NCBI GenBank assembly: GCA_003446605.1
Contig: DMDF01000156.1
Location: 1 to 12,772, forward strand
From: Anaerolineaceae bacterium
GTDB taxonomy: Bacteria > Chloroflexota > Anaerolineae > Anaerolineales > Anaerolineaceae
Length of the DNA: 12,772 nt
Direction of reading: 5' to 3'
The translations under genes and the position numbers were made by a program. How positions within the stretch are numbered: the first letter of the stretch is position 1; each line of letters opens with the position of its first letter. The notes under the pieces were generated by a model. That model was not told where the DNA came from, ran no database searches, and was given only the letters and a program-made list of their open reading frames with translations. Of this stretch, positions 5,823 through 12,772 are shown in pieces.

Positions 5823-6662
5823 TCAATTTTGAGCAAGATAACAATCAGTCAGTGTGCCCCATTCCTGTAACGAGAGAGTTTGCGCGCGCCGCTGGGGATC
5901 AATATTTGCCCGTGTTAGCAGCACATTCACCTGCTCGCGCGGCAGGCGCAGCCCGGCGGATAATGTATTGTGCAGCATTTTGCGTTTCTGGCTGAATCCG
6001 GCTTTGATCAAGCGAAAGAATGTATCTAGCTTTTCTTCTTCAATCAAGGGTTGGTGGTACAGGTCAATGCGCAGGGTGACAGAATCCACTTTGGGGCTCG
6101 GGTAGAAGGCTCCTGCTGGAATTTTGAGTACGATCTCTGGGGCGCCGAATACCTGGACACTGAGCGCTAAAAGACTCATATCACCCGGACTGGCGCATAT
6201 GCGCTGAGCGACTTCCTCCTGAATGGTCAGCACCATGCGGGCTGGTTTTTCGGGGCTGTTCAATAATTTACGAATGATAGCGGAGGTGATGTAATAAGGG
6301 ATGTTGGCAACCACAATATAGTTATCTATGAGATGCAGACTGCCCAGATCAACCTGTAGGATATCCCCCTCCACTAGGGTTATATTTTTACACGCGGCGG
6401 TGGTGTGGCGGGCGATTGCCAGCAGGTTCGGGTCAATCTCAACCGCAGTAACCTGCTGTGCAGCCTGCGCCAGGAAAAAGGTCAGACTGCCTAGCCCAGC
6501 GCCGATCTCCAGCACCTGTGCATCCGGTGAGATTTCTGCGCAATCCACGATGCGCGATAGGATACCAGCTTCTACTAAAAAATTTTGCCCCAGGTCTTTT
6601 TGGGGGCGCAGATGATGTTCTTTCAGCAAGGGGATGGGATTGATATATTCCATATTTATCAC
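5823..6662 (-). CDS. rsmA: 16S rRNA dimethyladenosine transferase RsmA (KsgA)
   Basis: This enzyme dimethylates the two adjacent adenines near the 3' end of 16S rRNA (A1518 and A1519 in E. coli) with S-adenosylmethionine, a late check in 30S assembly. Its 279 residues are normal length. Motifs seen: LGQNFLV (24-30), SAM-binding GAGLGSLT (54-61), acidic VEID (74-77), catalytic NIPYYIT (120-126) and FYPSPKVDS (187-195). The C-terminal small helical domain is present. The first possible start is GTG 6662, overlapping the stop of the upstream 3D-domain gene in GTGA. A second candidate is ATG 6653 (residue 4). No clear ribosome binding site precedes either, which suggests translational coupling. 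Loss of this gene gives kasugamycin resistance in other bacteria. Confidence 0.95.
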   Translation of the reverse strand: MINMEYINPIPLLKEHHLRPQKDLGQNFLVEAGILSRIVDCAEISPDAQVLEIGAGLGSLTFFLAQAAQQVTAVEIDPNLLAIARHTTAACKNITLVEGDILQVDLGSLHLIDNYIVVANIPYYITSAIIRKLLNSPEKPARMVLTIQEEVAQRICASPGDMSLLALSVQVFGAPEIVLKIPAGAFYPSPKVDSVTLRIDLYHQPLIEEEKLDTFFRLIKAGFSQKRKMLHNTLSAGLRLPREQVNVLLTRANIDPQRRAQTLSLQEWGTLTDCYLAQN

Positions 6663-7885
6663 GGTAAGACATATTTAATGGAAGAAGGTACCGGTGTGAG
6701 GAAATAAATGGTTACCGTTTTATGCCAACCTACATATTGATCGGTGGGGATGAAAAGGTCGATCATCATATTGCCTGAACAGGCGCCGCATGTATCTTCT
6801 ACCACTGCTACCCCATAACCGGGCACGTACATAGAAGTGCCTTGCATATCGGAGAACCAGGAGCTTGAAACGGCAACCATTCCATACGTTGGCCATTTAC
6901 CGCTGGCGGTTTTGTAACCCGTATCATGATATGAATTGGCAATTACCGTCACGGCACGCCAGTATTCAATGGTCCCATCGGCAGTGCTGGTGGTTTGAAT
7001 GGTAATTTTGGTGCCATAAGCGGTTGTTTGCGGAACTGGCGCTCGCGCGATCCAGGATTCCTCAGTTTCTCGCGAGACTTCCTCTCCGTTTTCGGTGCGT
7101 ACGCGAATGCGCGCGATGCTCAAGCCCACTTGCCCAGCTTCAGCGACCTTAACCTGGTCCAGATCCATCTCATCATCTGCCACATATTCAGTACCGTAAG
7201 GGAGCACCTCTTCGAGGAGAATGATCTCTTCGGCGACCCGTACCACCTGGATCTCACCATTCTCAGGGAGCGCATCCTGCTCGGCGGGAATACTGTAATC
7301 GAGGTTCTGCAGGGTAACGCCAGCTTGAGCCAGTGCATCTCCTACTGTTTCAACGGAAGCGTTACTGGTGATCTGTTTTCCATCCACAAGAATGGTGATG
7401 AGGTTGCTGCGACGGATTTCAATATTTAATGCCCCATCAATCACGGTATCAGATGGAAGGGAGAGGTAGTCGTTGGTGGATAGCGAGATATTGTTCTCCC
7501 ACAGTGCCTGGGCAATAGTGCGTGCGCTGCTGAGCAGGGTACGCTGCTGCCCATCGTCGTTGATGACGAGTGGATAAGCACGCCGTACCTGGATGGTATC
7601 CCCATCAACTGCAGTCAGCGGTTGAGTGGGATCAGCTCTGACACCATTGACCATGACACGGTCATTTTCACCCAGCGGGTAACCAGCTACCTTCAGTAAT
7701 TCTGCCAGGGTCTCTCCCTCGATGGGTATCTGAATACGCGCAGGCTCATCATCCAATACCAACCAGACTGTTTGGGCGCTGCTGCACGCGCTCACTGAAA
7801 TGAGGAGGAAGAGCAGGAAGAGGAGAGCAAGCGCGGGCTTTAGACTGGAGGAAGTTCGTTTATAGGGGTATATCATTGGAGACAT
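6659..7885 (-). CDS. Lipid-anchored DUF348-G5-3D domain cell-wall protein (YabE-like)
   Basis: This 408-residue protein would be exported and probably acts on peptidoglycan. A signal peptide with a hydrophobic core (18-32) ends in SVSAC, so C34 would be lipidated. Three DUF348 (ubiquitin-like) repeats follow at about 41-101, 105-157 and 163-213, then a G5 domain at about 218-292 and a 3D domain at about 311-397. The 3D hallmarks TASG, YVPGYG and ED...IDLF are present, with D364 and D376. The first aspartate of the usual VAVDP motif is replaced (VAVSSS, 337-342), and the usual DTGG stretch reads DTCGACSG, placing cysteines at 366 and 369. The order DUF348-G5-3D is that of Bacillus YabE, which precedes rnmV and ksgA. 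Here rsmA overlaps directly. The start at ATG 7885 has no clear ribosome binding site; ATG 7876 (residue 4) is possible. Confidence 0.88.
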   Translation of the reverse strand: MSPMIYPYKRTSSSLKPALALLFLLFLLISVSACSSAQTVWLVLDDEPARIQIPIEGETLAELLKVAGYPLGENDRVMVNGVRADPTQPLTAVDGDTIQVRRAYPLVINDDGQQRTLLSSARTIAQALWENNISLSTNDYLSLPSDTVIDGALNIEIRRSNLITILVDGKQITSNASVETVGDALAQAGVTLQNLDYSIPAEQDALPENGEIQVVRVAEEIILLEEVLPYGTEYVADDEMDLDQVKVAEAGQVGLSIARIRVRTENGEEVSRETEESWIARAPVPQTTAYGTKITIQTTSTADGTIEYWRAVTVIANSYHDTGYKTASGKWPTYGMVAVSSSWFSDMQGTSMYVPGYGVAVVEDTCGACSGNMMIDLFIPTDQYVGWHKTVTIYFLTPVPSSIKYVLP

Positions 7886-7899
7886 TGTAACTTAAAAAT

Positions 7900-7922
7900 A
7901 AAACCCCGCTGAACGGGGTTTT
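7900..7922 (-). terminator. Rho-independent terminator of tRNA-Phe
   Basis: AAAACCCCG (7900-7908) and CGGGGTTTT (7914-7922) form a nine-pair stem around the loop CTGAA. On the minus strand the tail is TTTTATTTTTAAG. It begins two bases after the tRNA 3' end and ends 14 bp before the 3D-domain gene. That gene must therefore rely on read-through or on a promoter within this short gap. Confidence 0.88.
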
Positions 7923-7924
7923 GA

Positions 7925-7997
7925 TGCCGAGAGCCAGAATCGAACTGGCGACACCGCGGTTTTCAGCCGCGTGCTCTACCAACTGAGCTATCTCGGC
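7925..7997 (-). tRNA. tRNA-Phe (anticodon GAA)
   Basis: On the minus strand the 73-nt gene runs from 7997 to 7925. The acceptor stem pairs GCCGAGA with TCTCGGC. The D arm is AGCTCAGTTGGTAGAGC. The anticodon stem is CGCGG/CCGCG with loop CTGAAAA, giving anticodon GAA. The T arm contains GTTCGATTC. The discriminator is A and CCA is not encoded. Confidence 0.96.
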
Positions 7998-8011
7998 GGG
8001 AAGGTGATGAA

Positions 8012-8040
8012 ATTCTACATGGTTGTGAGGGTGTTGTCAA
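8012..8040 (-). promoter_or_regulatory. Sigma-70-type promoter of tRNA-Phe
   Basis: On the minus strand there is TTGACA (8040-8035), a 17-base spacer and TAGAAT (8017-8012), placed 14 bases upstream of the tRNA 5' end. It is divergent from the coaE promoter, with the two -35 boxes separated by 16 bp. Confidence 0.8.
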
Positions 8041-8056
8041 GCAAATGGAAGAATGT

Positions 8057-8084
8057 TTGACAGATGGCGTGTGTCTATTAAAAT
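8057..8084 (+). promoter_or_regulatory. Sigma-70-type promoter of the coaE-cdaA-cdaR-der operon
   Basis: TTGACA (8057-8062), a 16-base spacer and TAAAAT (8079-8084) predict a transcript start near 8091. This places the transcript downstream of the ATG at 8053 and supports ATG 8110 as the coaE start. Confidence 0.7.
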
Positions 8085-8109
8085 GAAGGTACACGGAAAT
8101 AGGAAAAGC

Positions 8110-9228
8110 ATGATGAGAGATCCTTTTGTTATTGGAATTTCAGGTAGCATTGGCAGTGGTAAAAGTCTGATCCGTCATCTACTGGCAATGCGTGGTGTCA
8201 TGCCGTTGGATGCTGACGAGCTTACTCATTTTTTGTTGATGAAAGGAAAAGCAGGTTATCAAGAGGTTGTACGGAATTTCGGAGAAACCTATCTTGATAA
8301 TTCCGGCAATCTGGATAGAGCGCGGTTGGGAACGGATGTATTTGGCAATCCCCGTTCGCTGCAAAAATTGGAAAGCTTGCTTCACCCGCTTGTTTCGAAA
8401 ACGGTACATTCCATTCTGCAGAAGAGCTCCTCTCCGCTCATTGCCCTGGAAGCAATCAAGCTGTATACTTCTGATCTCACACAATTATGTGATTCACGCT
8501 GGTTTGTCACTGCCACGCCGGCTGCCCAGAGGGAGCGCTTGAAAAGAACGCGTGGTATGGATGATAAAGCCATCACCGAACGGCTTCATCAGCAGCATTT
8601 CCCAAAAGAAATGTCAATTGACCATTATATTGAGAATAGCTGCCTGGTGGGTGACGTTGCACAGCAGATTGAGATTATCTGGAAAGATATGCTGCAAGAG
8701 ACACATGGATTTGAACAGGTGATTGAGTGTCTTGCCGAGACCATCAACATGCCAGTTCTATCTATTGATTCGTTGGCGACTATAGATGCTAAAATGCAAG
8801 GCTATCTGGCGGAATTTTTGCCCTCCCATCAGCGTATTCCTGATGGTGATTTTGCACAGCGGGTTATTTTATCCCGTACTTTCCTATCTCCCCTGGAAAA
8901 TTCGGATGATATGCTGGTGTGGCAATTTGACCATTTCAACACCCGTATTCGTATTTTAATAAATGATAAGAAGGACGATAATTTGCAGAATGGACTGGAA
9001 ATACTGGAGCGGCAAACGAGCACGTGGGGAGGGAACTGCATCATGGTAGAGCTTGATGCGCGTTCTCTTCAATTTCAGGACGAACTGCGTTCAATGGGTT
9101 ATCGTATTTTGTCGGATGCGGATATCACCGAACATCCTTTTCTCTCATTCAGTATAGGAAACAAAGGTAAAATAGGGAACCATCTGGTGAAAATTTTACC
9201 GGGTGGTGTGTGGAGACTCATCCCCTAA
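8110..9228 (+). CDS. coaE: Dephospho-CoA kinase-like protein with unassigned C-terminal domain
   Basis: The N-terminal half resembles CoaE, which phosphorylates dephospho-CoA in the last step of coenzyme A synthesis. Numbering from ATG 8110: P-loop GSIGSGKS (12-19), DAD (34-36), LLHPLV (91-96) and the lid-like RERLKRTRG (141-149). Where most CoaE have PLLFE, this protein has EAIKLY (114-119), so it is divergent. CoaE proteins are usually about 200 residues; this one has 372. Residues from about 214 form an extension whose later part (about 293-334) has a helix-strand-helix pattern like the C-terminal half of a GNAT fold, but no acetyl-CoA-binding loop is recognisable. The frame is open from ATG 8053, but that codon lies upstream of the promoter -10 box. 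ATG 8110 has AGGA at 8101-8104. The gene is followed after 28 bp by cdaA. Confidence 0.8.
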   Translation: MMRDPFVIGISGSIGSGKSLIRHLLAMRGVMPLDADELTHFLLMKGKAGYQEVVRNFGETYLDNSGNLDRARLGTDVFGNPRSLQKLESLLHPLVSKTVHSILQKSSSPLIALEAIKLYTSDLTQLCDSRWFVTATPAAQRERLKRTRGMDDKAITERLHQQHFPKEMSIDHYIENSCLVGDVAQQIEIIWKDMLQETHGFEQVIECLAETINMPVLSIDSLATIDAKMQGYLAEFLPSHQRIPDGDFAQRVILSRTFLSPLENSDDMLVWQFDHFNTRIRILINDKKDDNLQNGLEILERQTSTWGGNCIMVELDARSLQFQDELRSMGYRILSDADITEHPFLSFSIGNKGKIGNHLVKILPGGVWRLIP

Positions 9229-9256
9229 ACAAAGGGATTGATGTAAACTTAAACCA

Positions 9257-10147
9257 ATGCAAGATATCATTTCGGAAATCGTATTTCTCTTTCAACGTTT
9301 CAACTGGCTGACGATCCTTGATCTGGCGATCGTGAGTTTGATTTTCTATTTCGTTTTGAGACTGCTGCGCAATTCCCAGGCGCGTACTCTGTTCAGGGGC
9401 ATGATCTTTGTATTCGTTATCATCATGCTCATGACCACCCTGGTTGATCTGCCCGCATTTTCATATTTGCTCCAATCCATTTTGCCTGCTATGCTTGTTT
9501 CGATTCCGATCATCTTTGCGCCTGAACTCCGACGCGCTTTGGAAAAAGTTGGTAGAGCGGGGCAGAGCAGGTTGTTTTTTCACCGGCTCAATCTTCCACA
9601 GGATCGTGTGCAGGAAGGGATCAGTGCAGTTGCCTTAGCAGCAAAACATCTTTCCTCATTGAAACATGGAGCCCTGATCATCTTTCAGGTTTCTGATACC
9701 CTTCAAGAATACATTGATACTGGTGTGGCGATGAATTCTCATATTAGCGCGGAACTCATTCTACAGATTTTCTTCCCCAATACACCATTACATGATGGCG
9801 CGATCATTATCATCAGCGATGAGATCTGTGCTGCCTCCTGCGTGCTACCGCTCTCTTCGGTTGGCATACTCAATGAGACACCCGATCATCAAATGGGATT
9901 ACGCCACCGGGCTGCTTTAGGAATAACCGAAAGCTCAGATGCGGTGGCGGTGGTCGTCTCAGAAGAAACGGGAGATATTTCCATTGCACATTTGGGGAAG
10001 ATGATACGAGAGATAAAATCCGAAAACCTAGAAAGCGCTTTAAAACCTTTCTTCCTGGATGATGAACGTTTAAACCAGCGAACCGATTTCTGGAGTGTGC
10101 TGCGTTTATGGCTGGGTATTGAGGAAGAGGAAGAGAGGAGTGAATGA
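9257..10147 (+). CDS. cdaA: Membrane diadenylate cyclase CdaA (c-di-AMP synthase)
   Basis: This enzyme joins two ATP molecules into cyclic di-AMP, a second messenger for potassium, osmotic and cell-wall control. Three membrane helices (about 17-37, 44-63 and 70-88) are followed by a short coiled region and the DisA_N/DAC catalytic domain (about 105-260). The catalytic motifs are intact: LHDGAIII with D180-G181-A182, and GLRHRAALG with R216-H217-R218. Its 296 residues are slightly more than the usual 270-280, because of an acidic C-terminal tail (EEEEERSE). The start is ATG 9257; the ribosome binding site is weak (AGGG is too far upstream at 9233), so translation may depend on the coaE transcript. 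Its stop overlaps the cdaR start in ATGA. Confidence 0.95.
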   Translation: MQDIISEIVFLFQRFNWLTILDLAIVSLIFYFVLRLLRNSQARTLFRGMIFVFVIIMLMTTLVDLPAFSYLLQSILPAMLVSIPIIFAPELRRALEKVGRAGQSRLFFHRLNLPQDRVQEGISAVALAAKHLSSLKHGALIIFQVSDTLQEYIDTGVAMNSHISAELILQIFFPNTPLHDGAIIIISDEICAASCVLPLSSVGILNETPDHQMGLRHRAALGITESSDAVAVVVSEETGDISIAHLGKMIREIKSENLESALKPFFLDDERLNQRTDFWSVLRLWLGIEEEEERSE

Positions 10148-11394
10148 CATCTATTTTCAAGCGATTGGTCAAAAATCTACCTACATTTCTGACTGCCCTT
10201 CTGCTGGCGATCACAATCTGGATCATGGCGGTGAATTCAAATGATCCGGGGGATAAAAGGACTTTCCCGCAGGGGATTCCGGTAGAAGTGATCGGGCAGA
10301 ATGAGGATTTGGTGATTACCAATGAGATGCCTTCTCAGGTTACGGTTAGTCTCAGCTCCCCGGTGTCAATGTGGGAGACCTTGACAGACAGCCCCGAATT
10401 AATTCGTGCATATATTGATCTTGGCGGGTTACAAGAGGGCTCACATGAATTGAAAGTTCAAGTGGAGGTGGATGCCCGCCCGGTGAAGGTTGAGACGATT
10501 GCACCCTCAGAAATTCAGGTGACGTTAGAACCGTTGTATTCAAAATATTTTGAAATTCAGTTGATTCAACCTTCTCAACCAGCGGTTGGATATGAGTTAG
10601 GGAATCCGGAAATGAACCAGACACACGCTACTGTCAGTGGTCCCGCTTCGCGCATGGCAGATGTAGTTGAAGTACGTGCTATTTTGGATGTAAGCCAGGC
10701 GAATCAGGACATTGATCGGGATATCACACTGGCTGCTTATGATACCAATGGTGTGGTTGTGGAAGGGGTAACCATTGAACCTGCTCAGGTGCATGTTAGC
10801 ATGCCTATCACACAGCGTGGTGGATATCGCACGGTAATTGTAAAAGCAGTTCTAACGGGTCAGGTGGCAAGCGGATATCGCCTTACGAATTATTCCGTTT
10901 CCCCGCTCACCGTCACCGTGTACTCTGCCGATCAGCAAATTGTGAATGACTTGCCCGGTTATGTGGAGACACAACCTCTCAATATCACCGGAGCTGACAA
11001 AGATATTACTGAGTCACTTCCTCTCAACCTTCCGGCAGGAGTCAGTGTGGTGGGTGAATCTACCATCAAGATTGCCCTGACAGTTTCTGCCATTCAAGGA
11101 AGTATCACTATTAATAACAGCACCATCGAATTGGTCGGATTGAATCCTGAGTATATGGTAACAATCTCACCTGAGACGGTGGATGTGATCCTATCTGGAC
11201 CTTTACCTACTCTGGATGATCTGAACGTGGGGGACGTGCGTGTCATTCTCGACCTATCGGAATTGGCTCCCGGTACCTATCAACTCAATCCTCGCGTGGA
11301 GTTGGATATTCCTGACTTACTGGTCGAATCCATCTTGCCTGAAACGGTAGAGGTTGTCATCAGCATTCCACCCACCGCGACCCCCGGAAATTAA
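10144..11394 (+). CDS. cdaR: YbbR-domain protein CdaR, regulator of CdaA
   Basis: This 416-residue protein has one N-terminal membrane helix (about 12-30) and an extracytoplasmic region of four YbbR-type repeats (about 42-129, 134-220, 226-315 and 320-408). The repeats are marked by lines such as ITNEMPSQVTVSLSSPVS and LNPEYMVTISPETVDVILSGP. In Bacillus and Listeria, CdaR binds CdaA in the membrane and changes its activity. The ATGA overlap with cdaA supports the same partnership here. A short Thr/Pro tail ends the protein. No ribosome binding site other than the purine-rich cdaA end (GAGAGGAGTG) is needed, and that one is strong. Confidence 0.9.
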   Translation: MTSIFKRLVKNLPTFLTALLLAITIWIMAVNSNDPGDKRTFPQGIPVEVIGQNEDLVITNEMPSQVTVSLSSPVSMWETLTDSPELIRAYIDLGGLQEGSHELKVQVEVDARPVKVETIAPSEIQVTLEPLYSKYFEIQLIQPSQPAVGYELGNPEMNQTHATVSGPASRMADVVEVRAILDVSQANQDIDRDITLAAYDTNGVVVEGVTIEPAQVHVSMPITQRGGYRTVIVKAVLTGQVASGYRLTNYSVSPLTVTVYSADQQIVNDLPGYVETQPLNITGADKDITESLPLNLPAGVSVVGESTIKIALTVSAIQGSITINNSTIELVGLNPEYMVTISPETVDVILSGPLPTLDDLNVGDVRVILDLSELAPGTYQLNPRVELDIPDLLVESILPETVEVVISIPPTATPGN

Positions 11395-11395
11395 C

Positions 11396-12757
11396 ATGAC
11401 CACACCCATTGTTGCTATTGTAGGGAGACCCAATGTAGGGAAGAGTACCCTATTTAATCGCCTGGCAGGTAAGCCGCTTGCCATTGTGGATGATACCCCG
11501 GGAACCACCCGCGACCGTTTGTTCTCTGAAACCATTTGGAATGGTGTGCGTTTTCAGATCATCGATACAGGCGGCATTGATCCCAGTGAAGGCGGTAAAG
11601 ATCCGCTCAGCGTGGGTTCAGCGGATTATATCTCGCAAATCCGGGCGCAGGCGCTACTGGCGGTGGAAGAAGCAGATGCAGTCGTTTTTGTCACCGATGC
11701 TGCTTCTGGTATCACACCGGCAGATCAGGAAGTGGCTGACCTGTTGCGACGGTATCAAAAAAATCTGGAGGGGGTACATTATCCTCCGATTCATCTGGCG
11801 GTGAATAAAGCGGATAATGAAACATTGCGAGCAGCAGCGATGGAATTTTATGCGTTGGGATTGGGAACTCCTTTCCCGATCTCTGCGGTGCACGGCACCG
11901 GCACTGGTGACCTGCTTGATAGCCTGGTATCTTCTTTTATCGTGAATGAGGAGCAAGAGGAAGATCAATCTGTTAAGATCGCTATTGTTGGAAAACCCAA
12001 TGTTGGAAAGTCCAGCCTGCTCAATAAATTAGCAGGAGAAGAGCGGGCTATTGTAAGCCCGATCGCCGGCACGACGCGAGATGCGATTGATTCTCCTATC
12101 ACCTATGAAGGTGCTCCCATCACGTTGATCGACACAGCCGGCATCCGCCGCAAAGGAAAGATCGATCGTGGGGTTGAGAAGTATTCCGTTATTCGTTCTA
12201 TGCGTGCCATCGAGCGCTGTGATGTAGCGCTGCTGCTGGTTGATGCCACCCAGGATATATCTGCGCAGGATACACATATTGCTGGTTACATTCTGGAGCA
12301 GTGGAAAAGCACGGTCGTTATCGTGAATAAATGGGATCTAGTAGAAAAAGATACTTTTACCATGGAAGAATATACCCGGCAGATCCGCCAGGCGTTGAAT
12401 TTTGTGGATTATGTTCCGGTTCTGTTCATTTCTGCTCTGACCGGGCAGCGTGTCAATAAAGTCCTTCCGCTGGCATTGCAGGTGCAGGAAGAACGGATGG
12501 CGCGCGTTGGTACTGGTGCATTGAACCGTATTCTGATGAAATCACAGGACCTGCATTCACCATCCTCAAAAACTGGAAGGCAGCTGCGTATTTATTACGG
12601 AACCCAGGTTCGCTCTGATCCTCCTACTTTTATGCTGTATGTCAATGATCCGCAACTGATGCATTTTACCTACCAACGGTTCCTGGAGAATCAGCTAAGG
12701 GCTGTCTATCCTTTCAGTGGTACTCCTATCCGCTTTGTTTTGAAGAAAAGATCATAG
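11396..12757 (+). CDS. der: Ribosome-assembly GTPase Der (EngA)
   Basis: Der has two tandem GTPase domains and a KH-like domain, and is needed for maturation of the 50S subunit. From ATG 11396 (453 residues), the first G domain shows GRPNVGKS (10-17), PGTTRD (35-40), DTGG (57-60) and NKAD (137-140). The second shows GKPNVGKS (199-206), GTTRD (225-229), DTAG (246-249) and NKWD (311-314). An acidic linker (EEQEEDQ) joins them, and the KH-like domain spans about 360-453. The frame is open from an ATG at 11354, but that start would lie inside cdaR and add 14 residues unlike the family. ATG 11396, one base after the cdaR stop, makes TTPIVAIVGRPNVGKS the N-terminus. Complete, with stop at 12755-12757. 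Confidence 0.97.
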   Translation: MTTPIVAIVGRPNVGKSTLFNRLAGKPLAIVDDTPGTTRDRLFSETIWNGVRFQIIDTGGIDPSEGGKDPLSVGSADYISQIRAQALLAVEEADAVVFVTDAASGITPADQEVADLLRRYQKNLEGVHYPPIHLAVNKADNETLRAAAMEFYALGLGTPFPISAVHGTGTGDLLDSLVSSFIVNEEQEEDQSVKIAIVGKPNVGKSSLLNKLAGEERAIVSPIAGTTRDAIDSPITYEGAPITLIDTAGIRRKGKIDRGVEKYSVIRSMRAIERCDVALLLVDATQDISAQDTHIAGYILEQWKSTVVIVNKWDLVEKDTFTMEEYTRQIRQALNFVDYVPVLFISALTGQRVNKVLPLALQVQEERMARVGTGALNRILMKSQDLHSPSSKTGRQLRIYYGTQVRSDPPTFMLYVNDPQLMHFTYQRFLENQLRAVYPFSGTPIRFVLKKRS

Positions 12758-12772
12758 TGATCCATTTCTTTA

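Noticed and set aside
5312..5836. 174-residue minus-strand frame opposite the glycosyltransferase
   Set aside because: It lies almost wholly antisense to a gene with intact motifs, has no recognisable domain and no ribosome binding site.
6995..7429. 144-residue plus-strand frame opposite the 3D-domain gene
   Set aside because: It is antisense to the DUF348 and G5 repeats, has no family features, and is explained as an overlap frame.
7925..7997. tRNA-Phe as an integration site
   Set aside because: No integrase lies beside it and no copy of its 3' end is seen elsewhere in the window; the terminator follows it directly.
8053..8109. Longer N-terminus of coaE starting at ATG 8053
   Set aside because: The codon lies before the -35 and -10 boxes at 8057-8084, and the extra 19 residues have no counterpart before the family's usual start just ahead of the P-loop.
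11354..11395. Longer N-terminus of Der starting inside cdaR
   Set aside because: The added residues (SSAFHPPRPPEIN) are unlike Der proteins; ATG 11396 gives the standard N-terminus one base after the cdaR stop.

Overview
The window is most likely chromosomal DNA of a Chloroflexota bacterium of the class Anaerolineae. This is an inference from gene style rather than from a marker gene. The basis is the pair of lipoproteins with Thr/Pro-rich linkers and NBR1-like Ig domains, the lipid-anchored DUF348-G5-3D protein, and the dephospho-CoA kinase with an unusual C-terminal extension. Base composition is moderate.

Bases 1-2000 are mobile DNA. A complete-looking IS3-family insertion sequence (orfA/orfB with a -1 frameshift signal) lies beside the decapitated remnant of a tyrosine integrase. 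About 125 bp further on is a tRNA-Lys(CUU) gene on the minus strand, whose 3' end faces the integrase. This is the usual layout at the edge of an element integrated at a tRNA gene.

Bases 2300-5000 hold two paralogous minus-strand lipoprotein genes. Between them sits a small defective IS200/IS605-family element. It keeps both hairpin ends and a leader that can mask the ribosome binding site, but its transposase has lost its centre and has a stop codon at the position of the catalytic tyrosine. Upstream of the second lipoprotein is the wreck of a third, unrelated lipoprotein gene.

Bases 5050-7900 hold a plus-strand polyprenol-phosphate sugar synthase, convergent with a minus-strand pair. That pair is a DUF348-G5-3D cell-wall protein overlapping rsmA (ksgA), an arrangement that resembles yabE-rnmV-ksgA of Bacillus without rnmV. 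A tRNA-Phe(GAA) with a consensus promoter and a strong terminator lies just upstream of the pair.

From 8057 to the end there is a plus-strand operon: a divergent coaE with an unassigned C-terminal domain, cdaA (c-di-AMP synthase), a four-repeat YbbR protein (cdaR) and der (ribosome-assembly GTPase). The last three are joined by a 4-bp overlap and a 1-bp gap. The operon links coenzyme A synthesis, c-di-AMP signalling and ribosome maturation. glmM, the usual third partner of cdaA-cdaR in Firmicutes, is not seen here.

No CRISPR array or recognisable defence system is present. The most unusual items are the internally deleted IS200/IS605 element, the CoaE extension and the altered 3D domain.
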